From Lacicoccus halitifaciens (GTDB taxonomy: Bacteria > Bacillota > Bacilli > Staphylococcales > Salinicoccaceae), in the NCBI RefSeq assembly GCF_040544485.1, contig NZ_JBDZDV010000008.1:1-64000 (forward strand): a DNA stretch of 64,000 nt. Direction: 5' to 3'. The notes beneath the pieces were generated by a model, which had not been told where the DNA came from, made no database searches, and was given only the letters and a program-made list of their open reading frames with translations. Below, piece by piece: positions 8,537 through 16,937 of the stretch (position 1 is its first letter; every line of letters starts with the position of its first letter). The position numbers and the translations under genes are program-made.

Positions 8537-9550
8537 ATACTTGCCGCTGCCTCCTATAAATATAGTTAATAGTAGTCTGAAATCCTACAATAATACGCTT
8601 GCTGGCATTAATGATCAAAATTAGATAAATAATTATGAAGCTGATGAAGATCAGAAATCGAGGCTTAAGAAACCTCGAAAATAGAGCATGGGTAAAGAAG
8701 CCTGTAATAAGTAACTTAAAAAGTTAGTTTCCAGAGTATAAAGAAGTCAAGCTTGATTCTGTTGAAGTGAATGACACGAATAAATGAATCATCTTCTAAT
8801 TTATATGTTTAACCCCCTATGATATGATTTAAAAATTCCTACTCATTGATTGGATTATAAGATCAGACGAATCTAAAATCTCATTTTTGGCAAGTTTACC
8901 ATTTTTCAGAATAAAAAACTATCAACTATTAAAAAAAGAATCAGATATGTTTGATTACTTATTAAATATGAGGTAATATTAGATGCGTAAATAAAATAAA
9001 CATAATCCTTAAATAATTCAACCACCAAGAAAAATTTATTTACGGCCCACCATAGCTTATACTATGGTGGGCTTTTTATTAATAATCTTTTTACGACTCG
9101 CTGCAAATAATAATCGCTGTTTATACATTGAAATCAAAGCAAGGAAACACTTTCATTCAATCTTTACCTTTACGGTGCTTATTGATAATTGACTTTATAC
9201 CTTTACTAATTATTTTTCAGTTTTCTTTTTTAATATGATTCTGAAAGTATTAATAAGAAATCTAGTAAGGTCAGGCTGATTGTAAATTATATATTTCCTA
9301 AGCGAATAGTATAATGACTGAGTTATCCTCTAGGACCTGACATCAAATAATCATTCCATAATGCATAATTTTGGACATTGATAATTATTCCTCTATGTAA
9401 TTTCAGATACTCTATTGATTAAGTTTCTCAATTCTCTCTTAAAGACAATAGCTATGACTAGTATTAATAAGGGAAATGAAAGCTAATGAATAAAATGCTC
9501 CGGAACATCTTTGTCCAAGAGCATTTAATATGAATTAAATTTTATACTTC
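8537..9550. other. 1-kb AT-rich intergenic region, possible gene remnant
   Basis: No intact gene. Near 8732-8788 a short plus-strand frame (PEYKEVKLDSVEVNDTNK then stop) looks protein-like but is preceded by a stop, so it may be the end of a decayed gene. A strong terminator hairpin follows at about 9045. The rest is AT-rich with no recognisable element. Confidence 0.35.
9045..9077 (+). terminator. orphan rho-independent terminator
   Basis: Perfect 11-bp stem GCCCACCATAG / CTATGGTGGGC with a 6-nt loop and five T residues on the plus strand. No plus-strand gene precedes it, which suggests a lost gene or an unannotated small RNA. Confidence 0.75.
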
Positions 9551-10411
9551 TTAATCCAAATACTTGTTGGCTTTCTGTGGCAGGATTACATCCGTCTCAA
9601 TCAGGCGCGGTTTCATTGATTTAGCTTTTTCATATGCCTCATCTGTATTCACAGAGTATATATGCAGCTTGATGCCTGCATCTTTGATTTTTTCAGCATT
9701 TTCTTCATCGATATTATTGACTGATGTTGAATAAATCGCACTTTCATACTTTTGAAGCTCCTGGATGTCCGCTTCAACATTGTCCGCAGCGTTGCCGAGA
9801 AAACTCACTGTTTCTTCCGGGTACCACGAATTGAATTGGTCACGCATACCCTGGTTGCTCAGCACGAAAAATGAGTGGTCGAGTATTCTTTCTTCTTCAG
9901 CAATTTCCAGGATCCCGTCTACAAACGACTGATCGCTCCAATCACCTTTTGAACCATCAAAGTTGACGCCAAGACCATATTCGTACGCTGCTTCCAATGC
10001 TTCTTCAAGCGTCGGCACTTTATACTCCGTCACATTGCCGTCTTTATCCAAGATGGACAGCTCCTGAATTTCTTCCCACGTCAGGTCGACGACTCTTCCG
10101 GAACCTGTTGTTGTACGGTCAACTGTATCGTCATGCATCAGTATGTACTGCCCGTCTTTAGTTTTGCGGACATCGATTTCGATGAAGCCGTAACCAAATT
10201 TACCTGCCCATTCAACAGCTTCCAAAGTGTTCTCCGGCACCATGACGTGGGAACCGCGGTGTGCACTCAGTTCCATGTTGTTGCTTGTCAGCCAGTTCTT
10301 ATTCCTTGAATCTCCATTTGCACTTACATTACTGTCAAAAAGCATAGTTACAATCAATATGAGCGACATAGCGATAAATAATAGCCGATAGAAATTTTTC
10401 AACTGTATCAT
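9551..10411 (-). CDS. secreted or membrane-tethered glycerophosphodiester phosphodiesterase
   Basis: GDPD-family enzyme of 286 residues that hydrolyses glycerophosphodiesters to glycerol-3-phosphate and an alcohol. The TIM-barrel signature is complete: ELSAHRGSHVMVPENT, EIDVRKTKDGQYILMHDDTVDRTTTG and, at the end, HIYSVNTDEAYEKA with RLIETDVI. An N-terminal hydrophobic segment (about residues 6-27) fits a signal peptide or anchor, so the enzyme probably acts outside the membrane, for example on deacylated lipids or teichoic acid parts, like GlpQ. The start is set at the ATG 7 nt after AAAGGA; a TTG 24 bases upstream has no ribosome site. It is a single-gene unit upstream of stress-protein copy 2's terminator. 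Confidence 0.88.
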   Translation of the reverse strand: MIQLKNFYRLLFIAMSLILIVTMLFDSNVSANGDSRNKNWLTSNNMELSAHRGSHVMVPENTLEAVEWAGKFGYGFIEIDVRKTKDGQYILMHDDTVDRTTTGSGRVVDLTWEEIQELSILDKDGNVTEYKVPTLEEALEAAYEYGLGVNFDGSKGDWSDQSFVDGILEIAEEERILDHSFFVLSNQGMRDQFNSWYPEETVSFLGNAADNVEADIQELQKYESAIYSTSVNNIDEENAEKIKDAGIKLHIYSVNTDEAYEKAKSMKPRLIETDVILPQKANKYLD

Positions 10412-10509
10412 CTCCATTTCCTTTGATGCTTCCAACGATACAGGTAGATTGTTGAGCAGGTATTAACCTTCCATTAAAATGCTGAAAATATAATGATTGA
10501 ATGTAAAGA

Positions 10510-10535
10510 AAGCACCCATATCTCTATGGGTGCTT
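10510..10535. terminator. terminator of stress-protein copy 2
   Basis: Stem AAGCACCCATA / TATGGGTGCTT with a 4-nt loop; the same core follows copies 1 and 3. Confidence 0.65.
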
Positions 10536-10576
10536 CTTCATTTCCATCTATAAATTTAAGCAAAAGCTAGTAATCT

Positions 10577-10933
10577 TTACTCCCCCACCAGCTTCACTTT
10601 CAACGCCATAATCTTAAGGATTACCATATCAGCAGCCACCGTGAGCGGCCCCTTCTCCTGTGCCAGCCAGTCGATGATCGCCCGATCGGTCACCACCTCG
10701 GTTTCACCTATGATTTCAAGGTGATTGTCACTCTGCTCGTCGCCGCCCAATGTGATATGGACCAAAGGGTTGTGACCGATGCCGCTTATAACCGGGGAAT
10801 TCTTTTCCGTTTCAGTATATAGTGCATAATCCTTTATATAGAAAGTCATATATTCGCTGACTGTGGGACTGACTGACGTCGACATGGTGCCTGCTTTGGA
10901 AGTCTGGAGGATCAGATCAATCTCGTCCATCAA
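10577..10933 (-). CDS. pyridoxamine 5'-phosphate oxidase-like stress protein, copy 2 (start codon lost)
   Basis: Second paralog, same split-barrel family as general stress protein 26, proteins that bind FMN or related cofactors. The body and the tail GPLTVAADMVILKIMALKVKL are intact. However, at the position where copies 1 and 3 have ATG, 7 nt after GAGGTGA, this copy has ATA (10948-10946). The next in-frame candidates are a TTG at 10933 and an ATG at 10930, about 22-25 nt from the ribosome site, too far for normal initiation. It is therefore likely to be poorly expressed, unless ATA is used. Promoter and terminator match the other copies. Confidence 0.75.
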   Translation of the reverse strand: MMDEIDLILQTSKAGTMSTSVSPTVSEYMTFYIKDYALYTETEKNSPVISGIGHNPLVHITLGGDEQSDNHLEIIGETEVVTDRAIIDWLAQEKGPLTVAADMVILKIMALKVKLVGE

Positions 10934-10970
10934 TTTCTCGGTTTCTATCTATATATCACCTCTTATTTAA

Positions 10971-10999
10971 AAGATAGCCTTGATTCGTTGTAGAAGCAA
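10971..10999 (-). promoter_or_regulatory. promoter of stress-protein copy 2
   Basis: Minus strand TTGCTT, 17 bp, TATCTT, about 20 bp before GAGGTGA; conserved in all three cassettes. Confidence 0.7.
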
Positions 11000-11107
11000 A
11001 AGGTGTTTTGAATATAAAAACCGTATTCTTATGAAATCACTCTGAAGCCAGAATGGCCTCACTCGTGTAGGGTCAAACCTTGACTCATTGACATGTAGAC
11101 ATATATA

Positions 11108-11133
11108 AAGCACCCATATCTTTATGGGTGCTT
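11108..11133. terminator. terminator of stress-protein copy 3
   Basis: Stem AAGCACCCATA / TATGGGTGCTT with a 4-nt loop, nearly identical to the copy 2 terminator. Confidence 0.65.
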
Positions 11134-11167
11134 CTTAATTTATATATTAATAGAATCTAGCAGTCTT

Positions 11168-11539
11168 TTACTCCTCCACCAACTTCACTTTCAACGCCAT
11201 AACTTTAAGCATCACCATATTTGTCGCCACAGTAAGCGGTCCTTTCTGTTGGGCCAGCCAGTCGATGATGTCCTGGTCGGTGACCACTTCAATCTCACCT
11301 ATAACCTCAAGTCGATCCGCAGCATCCGCATTCCCACCCAGCGTAATATATACAAGCGGGTGCTCCTTGATGCCTCTCAGGATAGGAGAGTCTTTTTCCG
11401 TTTCGGTGAATAGTGCATAATCCCTTATATAGAAGTTCATATATTCGCTGACTGTATGATTGACTGATGTGGACATGGTGCCTGCTTTGGAAGTCTTGAG
11501 GATGAGGTCAATCTTGTCCATCAATTTTTCGGTTTCCAT
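11168..11539 (-). CDS. pyridoxamine 5'-phosphate oxidase-like stress protein, copy 3 (intact)
   Basis: The only fully intact member of the three cassettes: 123 residues, ATG 7 nt after GAGGTGA, no frameshift. Family features are KAGTMSTSV (strand 1), YMNFYIRDYALFTETEK, HPLVYITLGG and the C-terminal MALKVKLVEE. Proteins of this family (general stress protein 26 type) adopt the flavin-reductase/PNPOx split barrel and are induced by stress; the substrate is generally unknown. It is probably the functional copy. Promoter and terminator are shared with the two decaying copies, which supports duplication of the whole transcription unit. Confidence 0.85.
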   Translation of the reverse strand: METEKLMDKIDLILKTSKAGTMSTSVNHTVSEYMNFYIRDYALFTETEKDSPILRGIKEHPLVYITLGGNADAADRLEVIGEIEVVTDQDIIDWLAQQKGPLTVATNMVMLKVMALKVKLVEE

Positions 11540-11561
11540 CTGTATATCACCTCTTATTTAA

Positions 11562-11590
11562 AAGATAGTCTTTATCTGTGCGTGATGCAA
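11562..11590 (-). promoter_or_regulatory. promoter of stress-protein copy 3
   Basis: Minus strand TTGCAT, 17 bp, TATCTT, in the same position as in copies 1 and 2. Confidence 0.68.
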
Positions 11591-11805
11591 TGGGAGCTTT
11601 AAAAATAAAAACCATGTCTTCATGAGACTACTTTTAAATAAAGAACTCAAGTTGATGTAGAGTTGAACACGATTATATTAGTAGATTAATCTGGGTACAT
11701 TAGTAATAAATCACTTGTAAGTTTTTCCTTTTCAATATTACTTATTTACTTTTAATAGATCATTAAATTAAATAAAGTAGAATTAAAAAGCTTTAACTTT
11801 AAGTA

Positions 11806-12501
11806 TCACTCTTTATTTTGCTTGTTAATAATATTGAAAATTTTTTCTAAACTATTTTGTAAGTTGCTAAGTACAATATTGTCAATTTTTATTTCACCCT
11901 CAGATTTCGCTAATCTCTTATTGATTTCTCTACAAAGAGTAGCATATGTAGATATATACTTAAATAAAAGAGTTGGTTCTTCTTTTCTGTGATGAGGAAG
12001 ATAATTGAACCCTTCAAGACTTTTTAGCTCTATAGCATCATATTTATAACGCTTCATATTTTCAATATGTAATTCCTCAATTTCTTTATGGATAATGAGA
12101 TTATGATTTTTAGTGTAAGGTCTTATTTTACCTTTCTCACCTACAACTACATTACCAAAGATATGTGAGGGTCTGTTCACCCTGATTTCACTGTTCAAAT
12201 TATCTTTTAAAAGCATGTATTTAGACCAGTATTCATTTATGCGCTTATCTTTTTCGAATTCCATTTGTTTTTGCGCAATTTTCATACTGTATCGGCCTGA
12301 TAACCACGCACCTATTAAAGCACCAAAGAAAGTAGAAAATACTCCTAAAAAAGAGATGCTTATTATTATAACATCGGTAATATTCACATTTTCCAAGATA
12401 CTTTCAATAGTAGAACTGACAAATAATATTATAATGCTTAAAAGCAATATTAAAATAATACTTAATAAAATTATGTACTCAATATCTTTTTTATTATCCA
12501 A
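11806..12501 (-). CDS. two-helix membrane protein with cytoplasmic domain, unknown
   Basis: Not recognised. The 231-residue product has two strong transmembrane segments (about residues 8-32 and 42-68, the second with GVFSTFFGALIGAWLSGRYS), then an amphipathic, charged stretch and a cytoplasmic region of about 150 residues. The layout resembles the protein at 4954-5718, and the G-rich second helix followed by a basic, helical linker occurs in several uncharacterised membrane proteins of mobile or defence regions. The gene is AT-rich and stands alone between the stress-protein cassette and the 3' end of the capsule locus, so it marks the island's right edge. Confidence 0.62.
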   Translation of the reverse strand: MDNKKDIEYIILLSIILILLLSIIILFVSSTIESILENVNITDVIIISISFLGVFSTFFGALIGAWLSGRYSMKIAQKQMEFEKDKRINEYWSKYMLLKDNLNSEIRVNRPSHIFGNVVVGEKGKIRPYTKNHNLIIHKEIEELHIENMKRYKYDAIELKSLEGFNYLPHHRKEEPTLLFKYISTYATLCREINKRLAKSEGEIKIDNIVLSNLQNSLEKIFNIINKQNKE

Positions 12502-12568
12502 AATTGACGCAACCTTTTTGTACTACTTATAGTTGTAATAAAAGATATCATCTAAATTCTTTTTCATT

Positions 12569-13258
12569 TTAAACTGAACCTTTACCAGTGATCACCTGGA
12601 TAAATGTCATCCAAATTATTTTGAGATCTAACCAAAAATTATTGTTATCTATGTACCATAAATCATACTCAATCTTCTTCCCGTGGTTCATGTCACTTCT
12701 CCCATTTACTTGGGCCCAACCTGTGATACCAGGCTTGACTTCCAAACGCCTTTGTTGCTCTTGGTCATAGTGCCTTGTAATCTGAATAATTTCAGGTCTG
12801 GGTCCGACTATGCTCATGTCGCCTTTAAGCACATTGAGTATTTGAGGGAGCTCATCAATAGAATACTTTCTAATGACTTCCCCGATATTAGTTATATTGG
12901 GGTTATTACCAGAAGCAGTTTTAAAAACAAAATCGTCCGGTACTCTTCCCTTCCAATTGTCATAAGGATTTTCATCGTTATTAGCATGAGTGCCAATGAC
13001 CTTGTTATCAACCTTCATTGATCTGAACTTATACATTTCAAAAGGTTCATTATTTAAACCGCTTCTTTTTTGTTTAAAGAATACAGGTCCGTTGTCTTCT
13101 TTTTTAATCTTATAAGAAGCATATACCAGGACAGGGCTTACAGCTATTAGTGCAACGGTTCCTAAACTAACGTCCAATGCTCTTTTTGAGACTTTGTTCA
13201 ATAGATTCTTGAACGTTTTTGATTTTTTCTTTTTCCTCATCCCTAAGATCTGAGTCAT
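12569..13258 (-). CDS. initiating sugar-1-phosphate transferase (WbaP/CapM type)
   Basis: Bacterial sugar transferase that moves a sugar-1-phosphate from a UDP-sugar onto undecaprenyl phosphate, the first step of repeat-unit synthesis. It has 229 residues, one transmembrane helix (about 27-50), then the family core: VFFKQKRSGLNNEPFEMYKFRSM, KYSIDELPQILNVLKGDMSIVGPRPE and KPGITGWAQVNGR. It is the short form without the N-terminal multi-spanning part. ATG 8 nt after AGGAGG fixes the start; the first 92 bp overlap the 3' end of the upstream gene in another frame. It is the last gene of the capsule operon. The sugar could be the product of the CapD-like enzyme, but this is inference. Confidence 0.9.
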   Translation of the reverse strand: MTQILGMRKKKKSKTFKNLLNKVSKRALDVSLGTVALIAVSPVLVYASYKIKKEDNGPVFFKQKRSGLNNEPFEMYKFRSMKVDNKVIGTHANNDENPYDNWKGRVPDDFVFKTASGNNPNITNIGEVIRKYSIDELPQILNVLKGDMSIVGPRPEIIQITRHYDQEQQRRLEVKPGITGWAQVNGRSDMNHGKKIEYDLWYIDNNNFWLDLKIIWMTFIQVITGKGSV

Positions 13259-14120
13259 TTTTGACACCTCCTATACCATTTGCAATACCGATAACCCTGG
13301 TCGGTCTCGAAATTCTGTCTATAATGATTTCTCCATCCCGTCCCATGATTCCCCCGGCCACGACTATCTCACCATTGATAACATCAGTTCCGATAATATT
13401 ATCAAATTCAGAATTTAAACGGGAGGTGATGTAGCCATCCATGATTTCCTGTGATTGTCGGACATCCAGTCTTCGAACTTCATGATTTGATTCAAGTGCC
13501 CTTTTTATAAACCCTTTGGAAAAATTACCAATACCGCCGTCTAAACAAAGTGCATTATCATTCAATATTTCTAAATAAGACTTCCCGACAACTTTTTCTG
13601 AAGAAACAAATGAAACAAGGCAGTCTACTCTTGACTCACTGTCTCCATAGCAGATGAAGTCAGGCTCGAAAGTGATTTGCTTTAAAGCATCAACACATAT
13701 TCTTATTTTTTTAGGATTACGGCCAAACATATAAACTTTAGCACTTCTTTCAGAAAGCCTCAAAGCAAGTTTGGACGCTATATTACCTGTCCCATAAATA
13801 GCTACTGATTTACCTCTTAAATCTCTTTTAAAGTAATTTAGTATGGCTAAATCAGCTGCCTCCATGGTTAAATCATTAGGCTTGTAATCAAGAACAGTGA
13901 ATGAGGTATCAAGGGTCTCATTATATAATGAGACCCCTTGTTTGCTTTCACAGTCCGCTATGATGATCTCATCTTTGTCCAGATTACTTAAGAATTCATT
14001 AAGCTTCATTTTAGAAGAGATCAGAAAGTTGGAACTTTCATTACTTAAAATAATACGATCAGGTAATTGTAAGAATTCTGTATTATGCTTAGCAGTAGTA
14101 CTAAGTACAGTAAATTTCAA
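13167..14120 (-). CDS. Rossmann-fold NAD(P)-dependent oxidoreductase of unknown role
   Basis: A 317-residue protein I cannot assign. The middle carries a clear nucleotide-binding motif, SVAIYGTGNIASKLALRL followed by VYMFGRNPKK; the R-N after the second strand suggests NADP. The layout (N-terminal domain, then Rossmann domain, then a helical tail) recalls shikimate dehydrogenase or the NADP domain of glutamyl-tRNA reductase, not the extended SDR enzymes elsewhere in this locus. It lies 20 bp after galU and overlaps the sugar transferase by 92 bp, so it should be co-translated with capsule enzymes. It might supply a missing 4-keto-sugar reduction, but no sequence feature proves that. Confidence 0.75.
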   Translation of the reverse strand: MKFTVLSTTAKHNTEFLQLPDRIILSNESSNFLISSKMKLNEFLSNLDKDEIIIADCESKQGVSLYNETLDTSFTVLDYKPNDLTMEAADLAILNYFKRDLRGKSVAIYGTGNIASKLALRLSERSAKVYMFGRNPKKIRICVDALKQITFEPDFICYGDSESRVDCLVSFVSSEKVVGKSYLEILNDNALCLDGGIGNFSKGFIKRALESNHEVRRLDVRQSQEIMDGYITSRLNSEFDNIIGTDVINGEIVVAGGIMGRDGEIIIDRISRPTRVIGIANGIGGVKNDSDLRDEEKEKIKNVQESIEQSLKKSIGR

Positions 14121-14140
14121 TTATGCCACCCTTTCGCTAT

Positions 14141-15028
14141 TTATTTAAATGTTTTATTTCTATGCTTTTTTAATGATGCTTCCATATAATTCAGTAAATC
14201 TTCTTTCATTGAGGATTTGAGTGCGTATTCAAGAGTTGTAGTGACAAATCCTGTTTTATCCCCAACATCATAACGGGTCCCTTGGAAATCGTAGGCATAG
14301 ACAGAACGCTTTTGGCTCAAATCAGCCAGTGCATCAGTTAACTGAATTTCGCCCCCTGCACCTACTTTTTCTTTTTCAAGCTCCTCAAAAATATCTGCTG
14401 TTAGCACATATCGGCCCATAATCGCCAACCTTGAATTGGTCTCGGATAAATCAGGCTTTTCATACATTTTAGATACATTATATAAGTTTTCTTCTTTACT
14501 CTCATATTCAATGATGCCGTACCTTGAAACTTCCTCATCAGGTACTGTTTTAACACCTATGATTGGACCCTCGACCTGATCATACATATCGACTAACTGT
14601 TTGATACCAGGAGTCTCACTCTCCACAATATCATCACCGAGTAAAACCGCAAAAGGTTCATCACCTATGAATTGCTTTGCAGTATGAATAGCATGACCAA
14701 GGCCTTTTGGTTCTTTTTGTCTTATGTAAAAGATATTTGCTAAATTAGTTGAGAAATTCACCTTCTCTAAAACATCGTACTTCTCTTTTCTTTCTAAGTT
14801 CAATTCAAGCTCCACTTGGTGATCAAAGTGATCTTCAATAGCCCTTTTATGCCGACCAGTAACAATGATGATATCTTCTATCCCAGCTGCAACTGCTTCT
14901 TCCACGATATATTGAATAGTAGGTTTATCTAGAATCGGCAACATTTCTTTCGGCATCGCTTTTGTTGCCGGTAAGAATCTTGTACCTAATCCTGCAGCAG
15001 GAATTACTGCTTTTTTAACTTTTTTCAT
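14141..15028 (-). CDS. galU: UTP-glucose-1-phosphate uridylyltransferase
   Basis: Makes UDP-glucose from UTP and glucose-1-phosphate. The 295-residue product has the nucleotidyltransferase signature AVIPAAGLGTRFLPATKAMPKEMLP (residues 8-32), the VEEAVAAGI and DIIIVTGR segments and LLGDD, all typical of GalU/GtaB. ATG follows AAGGAGG. UDP-glucose feeds the UDP-glucose dehydrogenase encoded in the same locus, and may also serve glycolipid and teichoic-acid synthesis. A 400-bp gap separates it from the polymerase gene upstream, so galU and the two genes after it may have their own promoter. Its base composition is less AT-rich than the polymerase and ATP-grasp genes. Confidence 0.95.
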   Translation of the reverse strand: MKKVKKAVIPAAGLGTRFLPATKAMPKEMLPILDKPTIQYIVEEAVAAGIEDIIIVTGRHKRAIEDHFDHQVELELNLERKEKYDVLEKVNFSTNLANIFYIRQKEPKGLGHAIHTAKQFIGDEPFAVLLGDDIVESETPGIKQLVDMYDQVEGPIIGVKTVPDEEVSRYGIIEYESKEENLYNVSKMYEKPDLSETNSRLAIMGRYVLTADIFEELEKEKVGAGGEIQLTDALADLSQKRSVYAYDFQGTRYDVGDKTGFVTTTLEYALKSSMKEDLLNYMEASLKKHRNKTFK

Positions 15029-15430
15029 CTTTATCCTCCTTCGTGTAAATCAGTAATAAACGATTCTATATAATTACCTATTTTTATTACGTGCTCGTAT
15101 AAAGTATTTAAATGGAATCTTTACTTATGTTTGTTTAATTGGATAATCATTTTTTTAAAATTTTACTAACTGATGAGAATATCCAATTATTAATGTAATA
15201 CATTTAAATATTATAATGATTGAATTTATCATCATTTTTAAAACTATTGAAATGTGGTTTTATCCGCACTATATAGTAAAAACAATAAATTTCAGAATCT
15301 TTTGATACTAAGAAGTATATTATATTGTTAATATATTACTGATATTGCATCTACGATAAGGTACTAGAAAAAATTCATATTTATCATATTTTCATTTTCA
15401 ATATTAGAAAATATTTACAAATTAAAATCA
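15029..15430. other. 400-bp AT-rich gap inside the capsule locus
   Basis: No frame or repeat recognised. It splits the locus into a ten-gene upstream block and a three-gene block starting at galU, and is the natural place for a second promoter; none is distinctive in this background. Confidence 0.4.
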
Positions 15431-16816
15431 CTAATTATTAGTAATCTTACGTTTAAATTTAAAGTTTAACCCTATAATTATTACTATAATAATAGGTGCT
15501 AAATATGCAAATGATGACAGAAGGTCCCCTCTTAACAAGAAAAACTGATAAGCAGCAAAAAATGGAGTAAAAATAGTTATAAAGTTCATTTCCTTTTTTC
15601 TTTCGCTCTCAATATATTTTTTTTGTATATATGAAGTAAGGTAACCATATAAGGCAAATAATAGTATTACACCGATAAAGCTAAAATTCACAAAAAATTC
15701 TACCCACAGAGAAGCGGAGATATTCAGAAACTCATATCCTAAGCCCTCACCAATTGTATATCCTGTACCGACTGGTTTATCAGTCCATATACTCCTTGGT
15801 ACCCAGAATAATAGAACACCTATAAGTTGATAACCAAAGCTATAGCCATATATATCCGTATAAACTTTAGAATTCATTACTTGTTGAAAAGCATCAAAGT
15901 CTCCGCTAGCTAATACGAGTATTATCTCTCTAATCTCTATATTTGCTTCTAAGCTATTTCTGAACAGATCAGCGTATGGAAAAAGCACGATAAATATAAA
16001 AATAAAGAGGAATATTATTTTTGTTTGGCTCAAGCGACCCCATTTCATAAACACTATTATAATACTGAGATAAACAGCACCAAACCAATATCTTGGTGAT
16101 GAAATAGGATTATTAATTATCAAATTGAATATCAATAGTGTTATGATACTCAATAATAGTAATAGGTCCCTATACGTCTTTATACCTTTTGGTGATTTAT
16201 ATTTCCATAACACTAAAGCAAAGAGAAGTGAGATATAAATAGGAACTTGCTGGAGTTTCCCTAATAATTGACCAATACTTGAACTAATATCCTCTGTTTC
16301 TGCTGCAATGTTTCTCGGTAAAAATAAATTATTTACACCAAGAAATAAGGAAGAGAATACAAATAGGACAATTGAAACTAATATTAGCATCATAAGAGAT
16401 TTAAGATTAAAATATTTAGCTTGTGTCTCTGATTTGATTTTATTCTTAGGTCTCCGATACTTATGAATAGCTAAACCTATTTCATACCCGATGATACCGA
16501 TATAAATAATAATAAAAGCATGTAATATATCAGTTTCACCATATACTCCAGAATAAGGAAAATGACCCAATTGAATTTGTGCTATAGGAGATAAGCCCAA
16601 AAACACATATATAAATACAAAAAAAGAGATCTCGATTAGTCTAAATTTCTCATTATACATTATTACAGACAATCTAAAGATAGAATAAACTGCTACAAGA
16701 TAGGGGAGCATCAAAATCAGTTCAAAAGATTCTTGCATTAATATTAATGGAAATATTACTCCCATTACCCCAACTAAAACAATACTAATATATTTTCGTA
16801 AAAAAATAGAAATCAT
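15431..16816 (-). CDS. Wzy-type polysaccharide polymerase
   Basis: Polytopic membrane protein of 461 residues with about 11-12 predicted helices and one larger outside loop near the C-terminal third (VYTDIYGYSFGYQLIGV through IGEGLGYEF). That loop carries W, R and P residues (FWVPRSIWTDKPVGTG) as in O-antigen polymerase/oligosaccharide repeat-unit polymerases. It would join undecaprenyl-linked repeat units outside the membrane. Sequence conservation in this family is low, so the call rests on topology, this loop and the presence of a flippase and transferases in the same operon. Very AT-rich, as is usual for serotype-specific polymerase genes. Confidence 0.82.
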   Translation of the reverse strand: MISIFLRKYISIVLVGVMGVIFPLILMQESFELILMLPYLVAVYSIFRLSVIMYNEKFRLIEISFFVFIYVFLGLSPIAQIQLGHFPYSGVYGETDILHAFIIIYIGIIGYEIGLAIHKYRRPKNKIKSETQAKYFNLKSLMMLILVSIVLFVFSSLFLGVNNLFLPRNIAAETEDISSSIGQLLGKLQQVPIYISLLFALVLWKYKSPKGIKTYRDLLLLLSIITLLIFNLIINNPISSPRYWFGAVYLSIIIVFMKWGRLSQTKIIFLFIFIFIVLFPYADLFRNSLEANIEIREIILVLASGDFDAFQQVMNSKVYTDIYGYSFGYQLIGVLLFWVPRSIWTDKPVGTGYTIGEGLGYEFLNISASLWVEFFVNFSFIGVILLFALYGYLTSYIQKKYIESERKKEMNFITIFTPFFAAYQFFLLRGDLLSSFAYLAPIIIVIIIGLNFKFKRKITNN

Positions 16817-16937
16817 AAAATTTGTCCTTTTGATTATTATTTCACTACAGGTATAAAATATCTTCTAGAGGTATTGTTCTTATTTCAACGTATTCGAAAA
16901 TTTTTTATTTATAGTAGGGTTAAACTTAATATTTTTA

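Noticed and set aside
5894..11590. Insertion sequence as cause of the triplicate cassette
   Set aside because: No transposase, terminal inverted repeats or target duplications are visible around the copies.
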